Part shown: one piece after another, positions 1 through 10,692 of the stretch
Position numbering within the stretch: position 1 is the stretch's first letter
Layout of the letters: every line of letters begins with the position of its first letter
Assembly: GCA_000697335.1 (NCBI GenBank)
Contig: JNEM01016768.1
Span: forward strand, 1-15,067
Length of the DNA: 15,067 nt
Direction: 5' to 3'
Source of the DNA: Conidiobolus incongruus B7586
Taxonomy: Eukaryota; Entomophthoromycota; Entomophthoromycetes; Entomophthorales; Conidiobolaceae
Program-made: the position numbers and the translations under genes
Notes under the pieces: model-generated
Told to the model about the DNA's origin: nothing
The model's input: the letters and a program-made list of their open reading frames with translations, nothing else
Database searches by the model: none

Positions 1-528
1 CAAATATTAATTATTGTAATTATTTATAATTTTATTTGTTATTCTTATTTAATTCTTCAGAAAAATCAATTAATAAAAAACTCTATATTGTTTTTAAATA
101 AAAATATTTTTAATTAATGTTTTTAATATAATTTAATATAATTTATTATTTTAAAAAATAATTATAAAGTATATAAAGTTAAAATTATAAAAAATCTTCT
201 AATCAGAAGTTACTAAAAGAAATTACCACATCTAATATATTCTTTAGAATATAACTTATATAGTTATAATTATAATAGGTAATTAAAAAACTCATTTATA
301 AAAAAAATATTTTATAAGAAAATTTAATTAGTTTATAAAATATCAAATTTTAATTTTTAATAAAAAAACTATTTTTCAAATATTAAAATCTTATTAAAAA
401 TATAGAAAAATTATTAAAAATAAATGAAATTATTAATTATATATTATTTATTTATATTTATATTTATATTTTATATATTAAAATTTTTATTTTTTTAATC
501 ACAAAAAATTCCCATTATTAAAATTACA
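1..528 (+). mobile_element. Mariner transposon relic, copy 1 (3' part, cut by window edge)
   Basis: This stretch aligns base for base, with many transitions and small indels, to 7029-7558 and 13969-14498. It therefore corresponds to the second half of the mariner element described at 6258-7558, from roughly the middle of the transposase catalytic domain to the right end. The shared right terminus, with AAAAAATTCCCATTATT near 503-519, is present. This is the most AT-eroded of the three copies: several positions where the other two keep C or G are A or T here, and the DDD-domain motifs are barely readable. The left half lies outside the window. The identification rests on homology to the other copies, which show the transposase motifs more clearly. 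Confidence 0.85.
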
Positions 529-904
529 AGTAATATTTAAAGGTTTTTATAGTATGATCATATAAATTTCCAATGTTAACTATAGTAAAGATTATTAATA
601 AATTGTAAACAGAAGTTGGAAATGTTGTTAACGATAATATTTTGAGATCTTATAATTTAAATAAGAAATTTAATTTATAACTAATATTCTTTAATATCAA
701 GAAAAATAATAAGAAAATATTTAAATTCCAATTATTTTTATTCCATATTATTCATTAATTTACTTATTTAATATATATCAAAATTTTGAATAATGTATTG
801 CATATAAAAATGAATTATTAAAATGGCAAATATTTAATATGAATATAACTGTATGATTGGTATAGTGAGTAATCTATACCAAATATAAATATAAGATTAT
901 TTTA
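529..904. other. AT-rich spacer downstream of the GT15 gene
   Basis: I see no coding potential or repeat here. The stretch holds the 3' flank of the minus-strand mannosyltransferase. A TTTATT on the plus strand at 901-906 (AATAAA on the gene strand) overlaps its stop codon, but in DNA this AT-rich such hexamers are expected by chance. Confidence 0.5.
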
Positions 905-2074
905 TTATACATGAAGTACTGATTCAAATAAAAAATCATGATTTTTCGATTGTAAGTTAGCTAAATATTTCGACATACAAGAATAGATCTTCCAATCCAC
1001 GCTTTCCCTTTGACGGCAATGGCAATTATTTTTAAGGTGGTTGACACCAACTGGGCAGTGAAAAATTTCTGAATGTTCATAGCCAATTTCTTCGAAGAAG
1101 TGTAGTTGAGATTTGGGAAGGAAAAGACTAGCGTAAATTGAATGTACAGGAGCATCGCCCCAGCGCTCATAAAAGAATCCGCCTTTTCTGTCTAAGTAGT
1201 CGAAGAAGTCCAAATATCTTTCTGATCTCCAAATATCTAACGATGCAATCTCGAAATTGGACCAGAAATGGCAACCGTTATATCCTATATCATCTTTCCA
1301 TCTGATAAATGTTTTGGAATTATCTTGAGGCAGCTTTCCGCGAAGACCCCTTTCATCTATGTATTCATCCACTGTTTGCATCAATGTAGGAATCGTCCCC
1401 ATGATCTCTCTCATGCTAATTGTAAATCCGTATTTCTTATTGTTTTCATGTAGATATTTGAAGGGATCAAAATTAATATCACATAAAAATTTAACTGATG
1501 GTTCGACACGCCAGTAATAATCCAGATCTTTAAGGAGAGGATGTCGGAAGAAAAATCCAGACTCGAAGCGACACATATGTCGGTAAGATTCTAGCTTTCC
1601 GTATTTGTAAGTTGCCCTTTCCATTTCTTTCTTCATTTTTCCTCTATCTATCCAATCTGGAACACTCCAATGTTCTTTTGGAATTAAACCAAACTGTATA
1701 TCACTTTTCGTATGCAATTTCACTCTATCCTTGAATTCCTGAGTAAAGTTTTGATCATTTAAGAAGATATATGGATAGTTGTATTTTTTATTGAATCGAT
1801 TCTCAAGTTCTTTCATACTTGATAACCACCCCTCTAACTCTGAATTTCTTACTAATATGACAAAGGCAGCTTTCATCTTAGGAGAAATATTTGACATCGG
1901 AACTTTACTTAAACTTCTTCGCATTGGCATACGCTCGATAGGGGTTTGATAATTAATCATATCTGCTGAAGAGCTAGGCATTATAAATATAAATGATATT
2001 AGGAGAACAACAACAATTATTCCTATTTTAATTACTTTTAAATTCCAATTAATATAATATCTGAAATCAATCAT
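905..2074 (-). CDS. GT15 family alpha-1,2-mannosyltransferase (Kre2/Mnt1/Ktr-like), Golgi type II membrane protein
   Basis: This 389-residue protein is a full-length member of glycosyltransferase family 15, which transfers mannose from GDP-mannose in alpha-1,2 linkage onto O- and N-linked glycans in the fungal Golgi. A short cytosolic tail is followed by one hydrophobic signal anchor (about residues 14-32) and a short stem. The luminal catalytic domain runs from about residue 66. Family motifs are in order: YPYIFLND (100-107), YRHMCRFESGFFF (164-176), YYWRVEP..KFLCDI (186-200), YNGCHFWSNFEIA (265-277), WGDAPVHSI (305-313) and GYEH (331-334). As I recall the yeast Kre2p/Mnt1p structure, Glu191, Glu275, Asp307 and His334 match its active-site Glu247, Glu329, Asp361 and His388; the spacing is nearly identical, so the enzyme should be active. 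It ends in a Cys-rich stretch (CHC, 351-353). The start was chosen because the first Met immediately precedes the anchor. It is intronless and slightly shorter than yeast Kre2 (442 residues). Which KTR paralogue it matches cannot be told. Confidence 0.95.
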   Translation of the reverse strand: MIDFRYYINWNLKVIKIGIIVVVLLISFIFIMPSSSADMINYQTPIERMPMRRSLSKVPMSNISPKMKAAFVILVRNSELEGWLSSMKELENRFNKKYNYPYIFLNDQNFTQEFKDRVKLHTKSDIQFGLIPKEHWSVPDWIDRGKMKKEMERATYKYGKLESYRHMCRFESGFFFRHPLLKDLDYYWRVEPSVKFLCDINFDPFKYLHENNKKYGFTISMREIMGTIPTLMQTVDEYIDERGLRGKLPQDNSKTFIRWKDDIGYNGCHFWSNFEIASLDIWRSERYLDFFDYLDRKGGFFYERWGDAPVHSIYASLFLPKSQLHFFEEIGYEHSEIFHCPVGVNHLKNNCHCRQRESVDWKIYSCMSKYLANLQSKNHDFLFESVLHV

Positions 2075-3429
2075 TTATCTATTCTGAAAAGTTTTGATAT
2101 ATAGGTATATAAGAATAAAAATCATTTGATATTATGCCACTTGGTAAAGTATTTAGTGAGTATTTATACTGTATGACTTTTATTTCCCATTTATCAGAAT
2201 ATAAACTTGTTTTTTTCTTGATTCAAATTGAATGAATATAATTCCAATGATTAATTAAAAAGCTGGCATTCTATGAGAAAAGTATAGTTAAATAATCAAT
2301 ATATCATATCGAATTAGATTGAAAAATTCATTATTCAATCGAATATTTAAAAATTTTCAGTATTAAATACACATCTTGCCTATAAAGTTAAGATACTATT
2401 TGAAAATAACATTTTATTATATTTGTAGCAAAATTTCGCTTTTATAAAATATATTTTAATAGTTTATATTATTAAATATATAAATACAATTTGATTAAGT
2501 GTATTATTTTAACATAATTTACTAATAAACTTAAAATTTAAATAATAACTCTTATCGAAATATCTAAATCATTTTAATTGATTAATATTCATGGAATCAG
2601 CAAAAATTATACTTTAATGTCTAAAATTGTATTCAACGAAATTTTTCAAAAATATTTCTTTTATGACAAACGCTATTATCCTTTTCCTAAATTTAGTTTA
2701 TATGTCTTTATTTGATAGTACCAACATTTTATAGTATAAAAAATAGTGTTTTTTGTTATTTTTTATTCAACAATTTCTAAGGTATAATTCATAATATTTT
2801 CAAGCTTAACTTGACAGTTTTTTACTGTTGCAAATATAGAATTTATATCTCACAATGTACTATTATATTTAAGACAAATGAAATTGGTAAACTTATACAC
2901 AATATTAAAATACATATTGTTAAAGAATTCTAATATTAATATATAAAAATCTATATTTTAACTCTAATAAGAATTAAGTTTATAAATGCAAGTAGGGACT
3001 TTGGTGCTTGAATCAATTTCACAAATATTGATCTTTGTTGGATATAAATTAGATTAGAATTTTTAATATAATTTGATATAAATGGACCAAAATATTAGAT
3101 TGAAAAAATTATTAACCTAATATAAACCAATACTATATGTGAATAATTATTTTTATTGCAAATATACAATTTATGAAATATTTTTATTTTAATATTTTAT
3201 TCACAATTATTATTTTCCAACCTAGTACTAACTATGCTTCTTTCAATCAATTAATAATTAACATTTTGAGTTTGTGATCAAAATAATAATTCCGTTTAAC
3301 TACGTTTCATTCAATAGAAATATTTATTTATGAAAACTAGTTTATGTTTCAACATATATTTGAAATCCATAATTCACTGAATCCATTTCCTAATATTTAT
3401 TAAATTAAATAAATTGGGAATTTTATGAC
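2075..3429. other. AT-rich intergenic region upstream of the GT15 gene
   Basis: About 1.35 kb of strongly AT-rich DNA with stops in all frames and no repeat I could match inside the window. The part nearest 2075 must contain the promoter of the minus-strand gene. TATA-like strings occur around 2095-2111, but they cannot be told from background at this composition. Confidence 0.5.
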
Positions 3430-3660
3430 TGTCGCAATCTCGACAATCTGATTACAACCCGTACCTTCTATAAAAGGAAATGAATCTATTTCACTGATTC
3501 GGTCAAAAGACTCAATACAATTATACGAATCTGGCTAATTTTCACTAGTATTCATATTAATTCCCTACTATTATTGATATTTATACACTACTAAAAGCCC
3601 TAAAAACAAGGGCTGTCTCCTATCCTAATAAACCACCTATTATTTCAAAAACAGTTTATT
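3430..3660 (+). mobile_element. Possible solo LTR or LTR fragment (fossil), family uncertain
   Basis: A less AT-rich island begins at 3430 with TGTCGC, a start typical of Ty3/gypsy-type LTRs. The first bases form a small hairpin (TGTCG at 3430-3434, CGACA at 3441-3445). TATAAAAGG lies near 3469, a hairpin of AGCCCT (3596-3601) with AGGGCT (3609-3614) follows, and an AATAAA with a CA-ending string near 3628-3652 comes next. That order (TG start, TATA box, poly-A signal, CA) is what an LTR shows. I cannot find a target-site duplication or a second LTR, so the right end is a guess. It looks like an old, incomplete remnant. Confidence 0.35.
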
Positions 3661-3745
3661 AAAAGTCTATTATCAATATTATGTAATAGATCAAAATATA
3701 TCAACGGTTATATAGCCGCAATATAGCGATCTCCTAGCTAATTGA

Positions 3746-3910
3746 CTAGTAAAGTATTCTCCACACATAATCAGTAGTCTCGTGCAGGCTATTGAAATCA
3801 GAATTATTCGAAAAGCCCGAACGATTGCTTTCAATGAGCGGTTGGCTGCCACAATAGCTAAATTATTTGAGAGAGAGAAAAAGTTAGGATATGGAGTTTT
3901 AAATTTTTAA
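3746..3910 (+). pseudogene. Short coding-like stretch of unknown origin
   Basis: One frame is open for 54 codons and, from about 3770 on, has a composition unlike the surrounding DNA, with many charged residues and a predicted amphipathic helix (IEIRIIRKARTIAFNERLAA, then TIAKLFEREKK). It has no start codon in a sensible place and lies directly after the LTR-like island. It could be a remnant of a retroelement coding region or a fragment or exon of a host gene. I do not recognise the family and infer only that it was once protein-coding. Confidence 0.3.
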
Positions 3911-6257
3911 ATCTGTGGAGCTTAAAACGGATAAAAATAGCAATAATATTAAACTATGAGCATTTGATAAATGTTAGTATTGTATAATTATACAATGAAT
4001 AAATCTTCCCAAGGATTTTAAACTATAATTTGGCATCCATTTTTCTAAATAAATGACATTAGTGGTGAAAATTATTTGAGAAAATGGTGTGAATTTGTGT
4101 TAATTAAATAAATCATATTGTTATCTTTACATAGTTCAAATATAAACTTTTTTGTATTTTTTCTTTTTGAAATATTTAGTATAATTGTGGAAAGCTGAAT
4201 AATAATTTTATTATTCATGATGAGATTATTTTTTTCAACAATAAATAAAATCATTTACATAATATTTATTAGTATACTTGAACTAATAGAGAAAAAACTG
4301 TTAAATATGGATTGAATAGAGAAGCAAAAATAAAATGACACCCTAGCCTTTTATAGTTTATATGAAGATTATTATTTATCTCAAAATCGCCTTTCAACCC
4401 AAATCCATCTAATGTCATATTAGCATGTTTAATATAAATTCTATTTTTCTTCTATCCTTATCAATAAAAAATTATAATGAATATATTTGATATATTGTTT
4501 AAGATCAAATTATAGTTTAAAATTGAAAAATCATTACTATCAAATAGTTTAAAGATGGGATTCTGTATATCAATTATGATATAAATAGATACAACTGATT
4601 AATTATTTTTGAAACATATATAATATTGATTTGAATTTAAATATATTACAAGATTGATTTGAATATTTGTTTAACGGTTTGTTTTCAAATTATTGTATTA
4701 AATTATATTAAAAAATTTAAAAATCAATAAGATTAATTATGAAAGCAATTTTATTATTCTCATTGTGGAGCTTTTAATGATTTAATGATTCAATGATAAA
4801 TATAATGTTTATGCTTTTATCACTCTTATAGTAATATCAAATTTGAATTATAAATTATATAAATTTATATAAAACTATATCAATTAATTCATTTGTAAAC
4901 TGCAGTTAAATAATAAAATACACTCTATTGTTGTTGCCATTATACTATATATAAGTGGAGAATATTATTTAGTGATGCTATACCATAGTAAATACATTTT
5001 ATCTTATTTTCAGACTATTTTCATTCAATTGAAGATTTGTATATAAATATATTATAATGAGTATAAAGAACAGCATTACATAATATATATTAGCATTATA
5101 TATTAAATTTTATTTTCGGTACTCTATAATGAGCTTGAGTGTATAAATTCATAATTTTTACATAGTTTCAAAACAAATTGAAGCTTTTTAGCACAAAAGC
5201 ACTCATATGGATCAAATTTTTACAAAAATTTGAATTTGGAAAATTTTTATATTATATTATATTAATAATACTGATCAAGTTAGTTTTATGATTTATTTAA
5301 ATGTAATATTCAATATAACTTGAATAATTTATTGTTTAGCTTGATTGCAATGAAATATTTATACTCTTAAGTGAATATTTTAGATCAAGTCTAATTTCAC
5401 AATTTTTCAATAAGTATAAATTCTTAAATATTCAATAATTTTATAAATTATAATAATAGTAATTAATAATAACATTAAAAACTATAGATAGAATTTCTTT
5501 TTTAATGATAAATCATTAGAAACATTATATTGACTCTAATAAAATATTGGTTTTCAAATTTATTTAAGTTTTTAAATACTATATTGAAATCAAAATAATA
5601 ACAGCTTTTCACAATACAAACTATTATTCAAGAATTAATTGAAACTTGAATAAAATTGATTGATTATAAATTAACAAGTAATTAGCTCCAATCTATATAA
5701 AATAATATTTTACAACTATAGGATATATATTTAGAGATTTCTTGATATTAATTGACATTGGATATTTAATATCATATTATATAAAATTGAGATATAATAA
5801 AGACAAAGTTTTATTCCACAGATTTTTTTAAGCAATATATTAAAATCCACACTTATATTACCCAAAAGTATATCAATCATTAATTTGATTATAATATATT
5901 ATTATTCTGTAATCCCAATCTTTTCAATATTTAATTAAGTAATAAATATATTTTTATTTTTAAATTATAAACCAGTTTTATTTTTAATAAAGATAAAAAA
6001 TTTTCTAACCAAAAATAAATTATAATATAATATTATTTATAATAAACTATTTATAGAAATTTTGTGACATTGGTATAATTATAATTCATTAAATATTTTA
6101 ACTATTAATAAAATTATAGTTAAAATAATAAGTAAATATTAAAATATTAATAATATATATTATGAAATTGAAAAATTTATTTAGATTTTGATTTCAAAGT
6201 GTATTATTTAATATCTATTTAATACTTTGAATAAAAATTTAAGTTGACCATTTTATT
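3911..6257. other. AT-rich region without recognisable genes
   Basis: About 2.3 kb of very AT-rich DNA. The longest open frame (minus strand, 4072-4254, 60 codons) is mostly Ile, Asn, Lys and Leu, as expected for random AT-rich sequence. A short imperfect tandem repeat of an AATGATT-like unit lies near 4776-4797. No transposon ends matching the mariner copies were seen. Confidence 0.5.
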
Positions 6258-7558
6258 ACTATAAAATCCAAAAAATAAGAAATTTTTTAATTTCTGATTT
6301 TTCAAATATATTATTAGTTTCAAATAAAAAAAAATATATTAAATAAATAGGATAATAAATAGTTTTGAATTATATATATATAAAACTATTTCTTTGATTA
6401 AAAAATTAATTTTTTAAAATTGGTTGTTTAATTTAATCATACTTAAACCAAATAGTAACCATCAAAAGTTTTTTATTTTAGTATTAGTAAAACTTAACCA
6501 TAAACCCTTTAAAATCATTTAAAATTTATAAGCAGTTTTTGGTAATGAAAAATTATCTAAATCAACAATTTATTACTAGGTAAATTATTTTAAGGTTAAG
6601 AAAAAAACTACCTAAAACTTGTTAAAATCTAGAAAACTAATTTCAACTGTTATTTTTCTAACTATGAATAATGTGAAAAATTATATTGAAAAACACTTTT
6701 TTATTTTAGTTGAAGAATTATCAACACATTTAAATATTAATCATATAATTATTTTATATATATTAAAGTTTAAATTAAAATTAATTAATAAAAATATAAA
6801 ATAGGTACCTTATAATTTAACTAAAACTTAAACAAAAAGCTAGAGTAGCTATTCCTAAATAAAACTTACTAAGGTATAACTAGAAACCAAGGTTTTTACA
6901 ATAAATCATTATAATTAATGAATCTTAATTTCTTTAATATAATCCTTTGTCAAAACATAAATCAAGGTGTTAAATTAAGTTAAATCAACCTCCTCCATAA
7001 ATTCCTTTAAATAAGTAATTTATTAATAAACAAATGTTAATTGTTGTAATAAATCTTAATAATATATACTATTCTTATTTAATTCTTAAAGGAAATTCAA
7101 TTAATAGTAAACTTTATATTTTTTTTAAATAAAACTATTTTTAATTGGTATTCTTAATATAATTTGAGAAAACTTATTATTTTGCATGATAATTGCAAAA
7201 TACATAAATCTAAAGTTATAAAAAATTATCTAATTAAAAATTACTAGAAATAATTACTACATCTAATATATTCTTTAAATTTTAACTTATGAGATTATAT
7301 TTGTTTTAAATAATTAAAAAACTAGCTTATAGGAAAGAAAATTTCCATAAAAAAATTTAATTAGTTTGTGAAACATTAAATTTTAGTTTTTAATAAAAAG
7401 AATTATTTTTTAAGTGTTAGATTTTTATTAAAAGTATAGCTAAAAGTTATTAAAAATAAAAACAATTATTACTTTTATATTATATATTAATTTTTACTTT
7501 TTATATATTAAAATGTTTATTTTTTTTAATTACAAAAAATTCCCATTATTTAAATTAT
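6258..7558 (+). mobile_element. Mariner (Tc1/mariner, DD34D) transposon, copy 2, full length but decayed
   Basis: This ~1.3 kb stretch is homologous from end to end with 13197-14498, and its right half with 1-528. Its length is typical of mariner elements. The ends are imperfect inverted repeats: the left end reads AAAAAATAAGAAATTTTTT near 6270 and the complement of the right end reads AATGGGAATTTTTTG near 7535-7549. The interior carries a transposase relic (6460-7471). Homology between copies stops abruptly at both ends, supporting these boundaries to within a few bases. No clear TA target duplication could be assigned because the flanks are almost pure A and T. Confidence 0.88.
6460..7471 (+). 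pseudogene. Mariner transposase pseudogene (copy 2)
   Basis: Read with frame changes, this shows mariner transposase order. The first helix-turn-helix has FGNEKLSKSTIYY (about 6531-6570). The second HTH, YIEKHFFILVEELSTHLNI (about 6682-6738), is followed by a WVPHELT-like VPYNLT at 6805-6822, with TAG replacing Trp. The first catalytic Asp (before Glu-Ser-Trp) is now Asn at 6917-6919. The second Asp survives in LHDNCKIH (GAT, 7188-7190). The third is the GAT at 7293-7295, in a relic of the HPPYSPD..P.DYH motif. The second and third Asp are 34 residues apart, the mariner DD34D signature. In-frame stops are numerous, mostly at former Trp or Gln codons, and there are frameshifts, one of them between the first and second catalytic positions. 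It is dead. The open 61-codon stretch at 6619-6804 is part of it. Confidence 0.85.
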
Positions 7559-8290
7559 AAATTAATAATTCTATTTTTTATTATAATTTAAAAAAAATAA
7601 ATATTTATTATTATAAGTATAGTAATAAAAGGTTATTGATATAATATAGTGGAAAACTTGATATAAGGATAGTATAGTATAGAATATAGTAATATCATAT
7701 AGGATATAGTATGAATATATAAACAAAGTTTAATTAATCTTTAAATTAGGATGAGTCACTAATATATTAAAATTTATATGAGGTAGTGCTAATATACTAT
7801 AATATTGATAGAATATAATTTCAATTTTAGAAATAATAAAAAAAATAAGAAAAAATAAGAATTGAGAGGAAAAAACCTAGTTTATTAAATAATTCAATGT
7901 TATTTATATAATTTATTTAACTATAAAAATAAAAATTAATCATATAATTTATAATTAATTAAATGATAAAAAAATATATATAAGAATTTAAAGAACTAGT
8001 CTTTTAATAATTATTTATTATTTATTGAATTGAATAAAACTTTTAATATAATATAAAATAATAATAAAATATTTTATTTAGTTTATATTCTTAAATCAAA
8101 TATATCAAATACAAAGTATATTTTCATAATGCATAAATTAATATAAAGTCATTATATTATAATATTAAATATTAAATATTGAACAATTATATTGGAATTT
8201 ATTATTAAATAGCATTTTAATTTATTATATGATATTCAAGATGATTTTTTATAGACTTTTATGATAGGAATGATTTAATAAAATTTAGTT
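7559..8290. other. AT-rich region with TATAG-type simple sequence
   Basis: No genes are visible. Around 7625-7710 the sequence repeatedly uses ATATAGT/GATATAG units in a degenerate way, like an eroded simple repeat. The rest is AT-rich spacer. Confidence 0.45.
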
Positions 8291-8429
8291 ATAGTGTCAT
8301 GTATCTACCCAATTAGTCCATATATATTTACCTTTAATATCAGTTTACCCATAATTTATCTCTTATTCTACTTTCCCTTAAATTGATCCATTCTTATCCC
8401 AATATCAAGAGGGGGGAAATACAACAGGG

Positions 8430-8509
8430 ATCTATCTATCTATTTATTCATCCAGTCATCTATCTATTTACTCATCCATCTATCCAACTATCTATCTATC
8501 TATCTATCT
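8430..8509. repeat. CTAT/CATC tetranucleotide microsatellite
   Basis: This is an interrupted tetranucleotide repeat dominated by CTAT units with ATCC/ATTC variants. It has two purer runs, at about 8430-8442 and 8490-8509. It lies inside a pyrimidine-rich stretch (about 8300-8650) that follows a purine run, AAGAGGGGGGAAA, at 8407-8419. No coding sequence is seen in the stretch. Confidence 0.85.
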
Positions 8510-8998
8510 GAAGGAAACTAACTCCAAGTCTTTGTCAAGAACTTCCAATAAAACTCCATATAACTACATCCTAATCCTATAACTTATCCACACTCCAACT
8601 TAATTCAATACAATTATCCTAGTTTCCAGCACTAAGATAATACATATAGGATATGTAACAAAAATAAAATAAAATAATTATTTTGATTATAAACAATTTA
8701 CATTAATATAATATCATTAATAAAATTTTCTCATGATGAAAATTCTAAAACAAATGTTGAATTATAAAAATTACTGTTGTATATCATAACTGATCAATTA
8801 AAGTAAATTTGATAATAAAACTATTTAAAGAGAATATATATAAATTATACTTAATAATAAATTAAATATTCAACAATTTAAAAATTTAACAATTTTGTAA
8901 ATCATTTTATTAGTTTCAAATTGGGTAATTATGTGGATATTTTTGATAATAAATTTTTAAACTTGATCAATATTTTCTATTTAAAATTTTATTTTTAT

Positions 8999-9330
8999 AT
9001 CCTCATGGGCTGGGGGACCCGTTCGTCCTTGACAATTCAATTCGTTCGTGAACTCCTTCATAGATCCACCTGCAACGTGACCACTAAATACTCCCGGCCG
9101 TGGAATCTAATATCTTATCCGACGTGTTACCCGAATGCCATGAGAACGCGTCAACACAATTACAAATATGCTAACCACAGCTCAATTAGGACGTCAGTCC
9201 CCATTATAGAGTATTGCCTTACTTCACAGGTTAACCAATAAACTACACCTTTTATACTAATAACAGGTGCCGTCTAAGAAGATCACTTATCCATTTTCAT
9301 TAGACACCTAACTTCCCATCTGCTGCCAAT
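8999..9330. other. GC-elevated island of unknown identity (possible retroelement fragment)
   Basis: About 330 bases of clearly higher GC, with many CpG sites, sit sharply between AT-rich flanks, as expected for an inserted or less mutated piece. The plus strand starts near 9006 (TGGGCTGGGGGACCCG). Its first ~40 bases loosely resemble the start of the LTR-like island at 12331: a GG-rich tract, then a CCG.TCG core, then a pyrimidine stretch and AATT. On the minus strand there is TATAAAAGG near 9250. An open frame crosses it (8921-9241), but its N-terminal half is AT-rich background and the rest resembles no family I know. A solo LTR, a SINE-like element or a gene fragment are all possible. Confidence 0.4.
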
Positions 9331-10690
9331 AATTTAAAAATAATTATTCAATTAATATCTTTTATTAATAATGTTTATATATTTTTCTAAATATGAAAGA
9401 TACTAATTAAAATTATGAAAATAATTAATAATTAAATAGGTAATAATTAAATTGTTTTAATAAATATTAAATGGAAATTAATTTATAATAGTAAAATTGA
9501 TAATGATTTTTTTATTTTCAATTATAAAAATCCTGATATAATCAAAAAATATTATATTTGAAATTTAATTTTAATAATTTAACTATAATGAGATTTTATT
9601 TTATTTATCTTTCTACAAATAATATATCTAATATATACATCTATTATAATTAAGTTATAACTTTTATTATATTGTGATAAATTGTGAATAATTTTAATTC
9701 ATATTTTATATTTTTATTTATTAATCCAAATCTAAATTTAATTTTTATCATTATAGATTACTTTAAAAATATTTTTAATAAGACAAAAAAGTAGCTTTTA
9801 ATATAAATATATATATTTCCTAATTGGAAATATTGGTGATATTCATTATCAAATTTTGATAAATTTCGATTAATTTGCATTAAAGTCAAAAAGCTATTAT
9901 TTTCAAGAAAGATAGTAATTTTAAGTACAATTTCTTTATAAAATGTCTATATGTTTCGACAGATTTTATAGGGTCTGTACCTCAGCTTTGATAATATGAT
10001 GATGGATCCCTTTAAAATGACTATTTCATTTAATCATTTTCAAATTTATCATTAAGTTTTCAAATTGAAAGTTTTGATTAAAGTTACATATGTATTATTA
10101 ATTTATATAAAATTATTTATTTTTATTTTCTAATTATTTAATATTTGAACATATTTCAAAAACCAGTAGTTTATAAAAGTGTTATTATTAGATATGCCAA
10201 AAAATTTTGTACTTCATACTAGAGTTTTAATTCAATGTTTAATTGAATGATATCCGAATGCAGAGGTTGGTTTAATATGTAAAAAACATGTTGGCAGATC
10301 CGATGTATGTTTAAACACAGGTCATACACTTGTTTAAATTTGACTCTGGTTATTTCTAGGCATTTTCAAATTCCGCAAAAATTGAAATTTGTAAACTATA
10401 AACTTTATTATTAAAAAAGTACCATTTCCTATATTTGCAATATTTAGCAAAAAATATTAATGTAGGATATATTATAGCTTGTAACAAATATTATTGGTTA
10501 TAAAAGCTTCTAAAGATATTACATTTTTAATCTGATAATACATAGTGCATTTCAAAATTAATCGCTTTTGCCTTAAAGTGTATTATTTTTGGCATTAGAG
10601 TATTTTTATCCATTTGGATAATATTCTCATTTGGATAATATTCTTATTTGTATATCATAGATTCGTGCAATATATTTTAGTATCAGGATT
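9331..10690. other. AT-rich region without recognisable genes
   Basis: AT-rich spacer. Two slightly richer patches, near 9950-10015 and 10250-10375, may be old degraded sequence, but neither shows an open frame, repeat or motif I can name. Confidence 0.5.
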
Positions 10691-10692
10691 AA

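Noticed and set aside
961-1453. Open frames at 961-1170 (minus) and 1268-1453 (plus)
   Set aside because: Both lie inside the GT15 gene in other frames; they are shadows with no family features.
2090-2115. TATA box of the GT15 gene
   Set aside because: TATATA strings occur throughout the AT-rich DNA, so this position cannot be supported from sequence alone.
4072-4254. 60-codon minus-strand open frame
   Set aside because: It is composed almost wholly of Ile, Asn, Lys, Leu and Phe, as expected by chance at this AT content; no motif, no conservation signal.
7625-7710. TATAG-rich stretch as a satellite or centromere repeat
   Set aside because: The units are short, irregular and few; ordinary low-complexity sequence explains them.
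8921-9241. 106-codon plus-strand open frame as a gene
   Set aside because: Its first third is AT-rich background and it merely crosses the GC island; the composition changes abruptly within the frame and no domain is recognisable.
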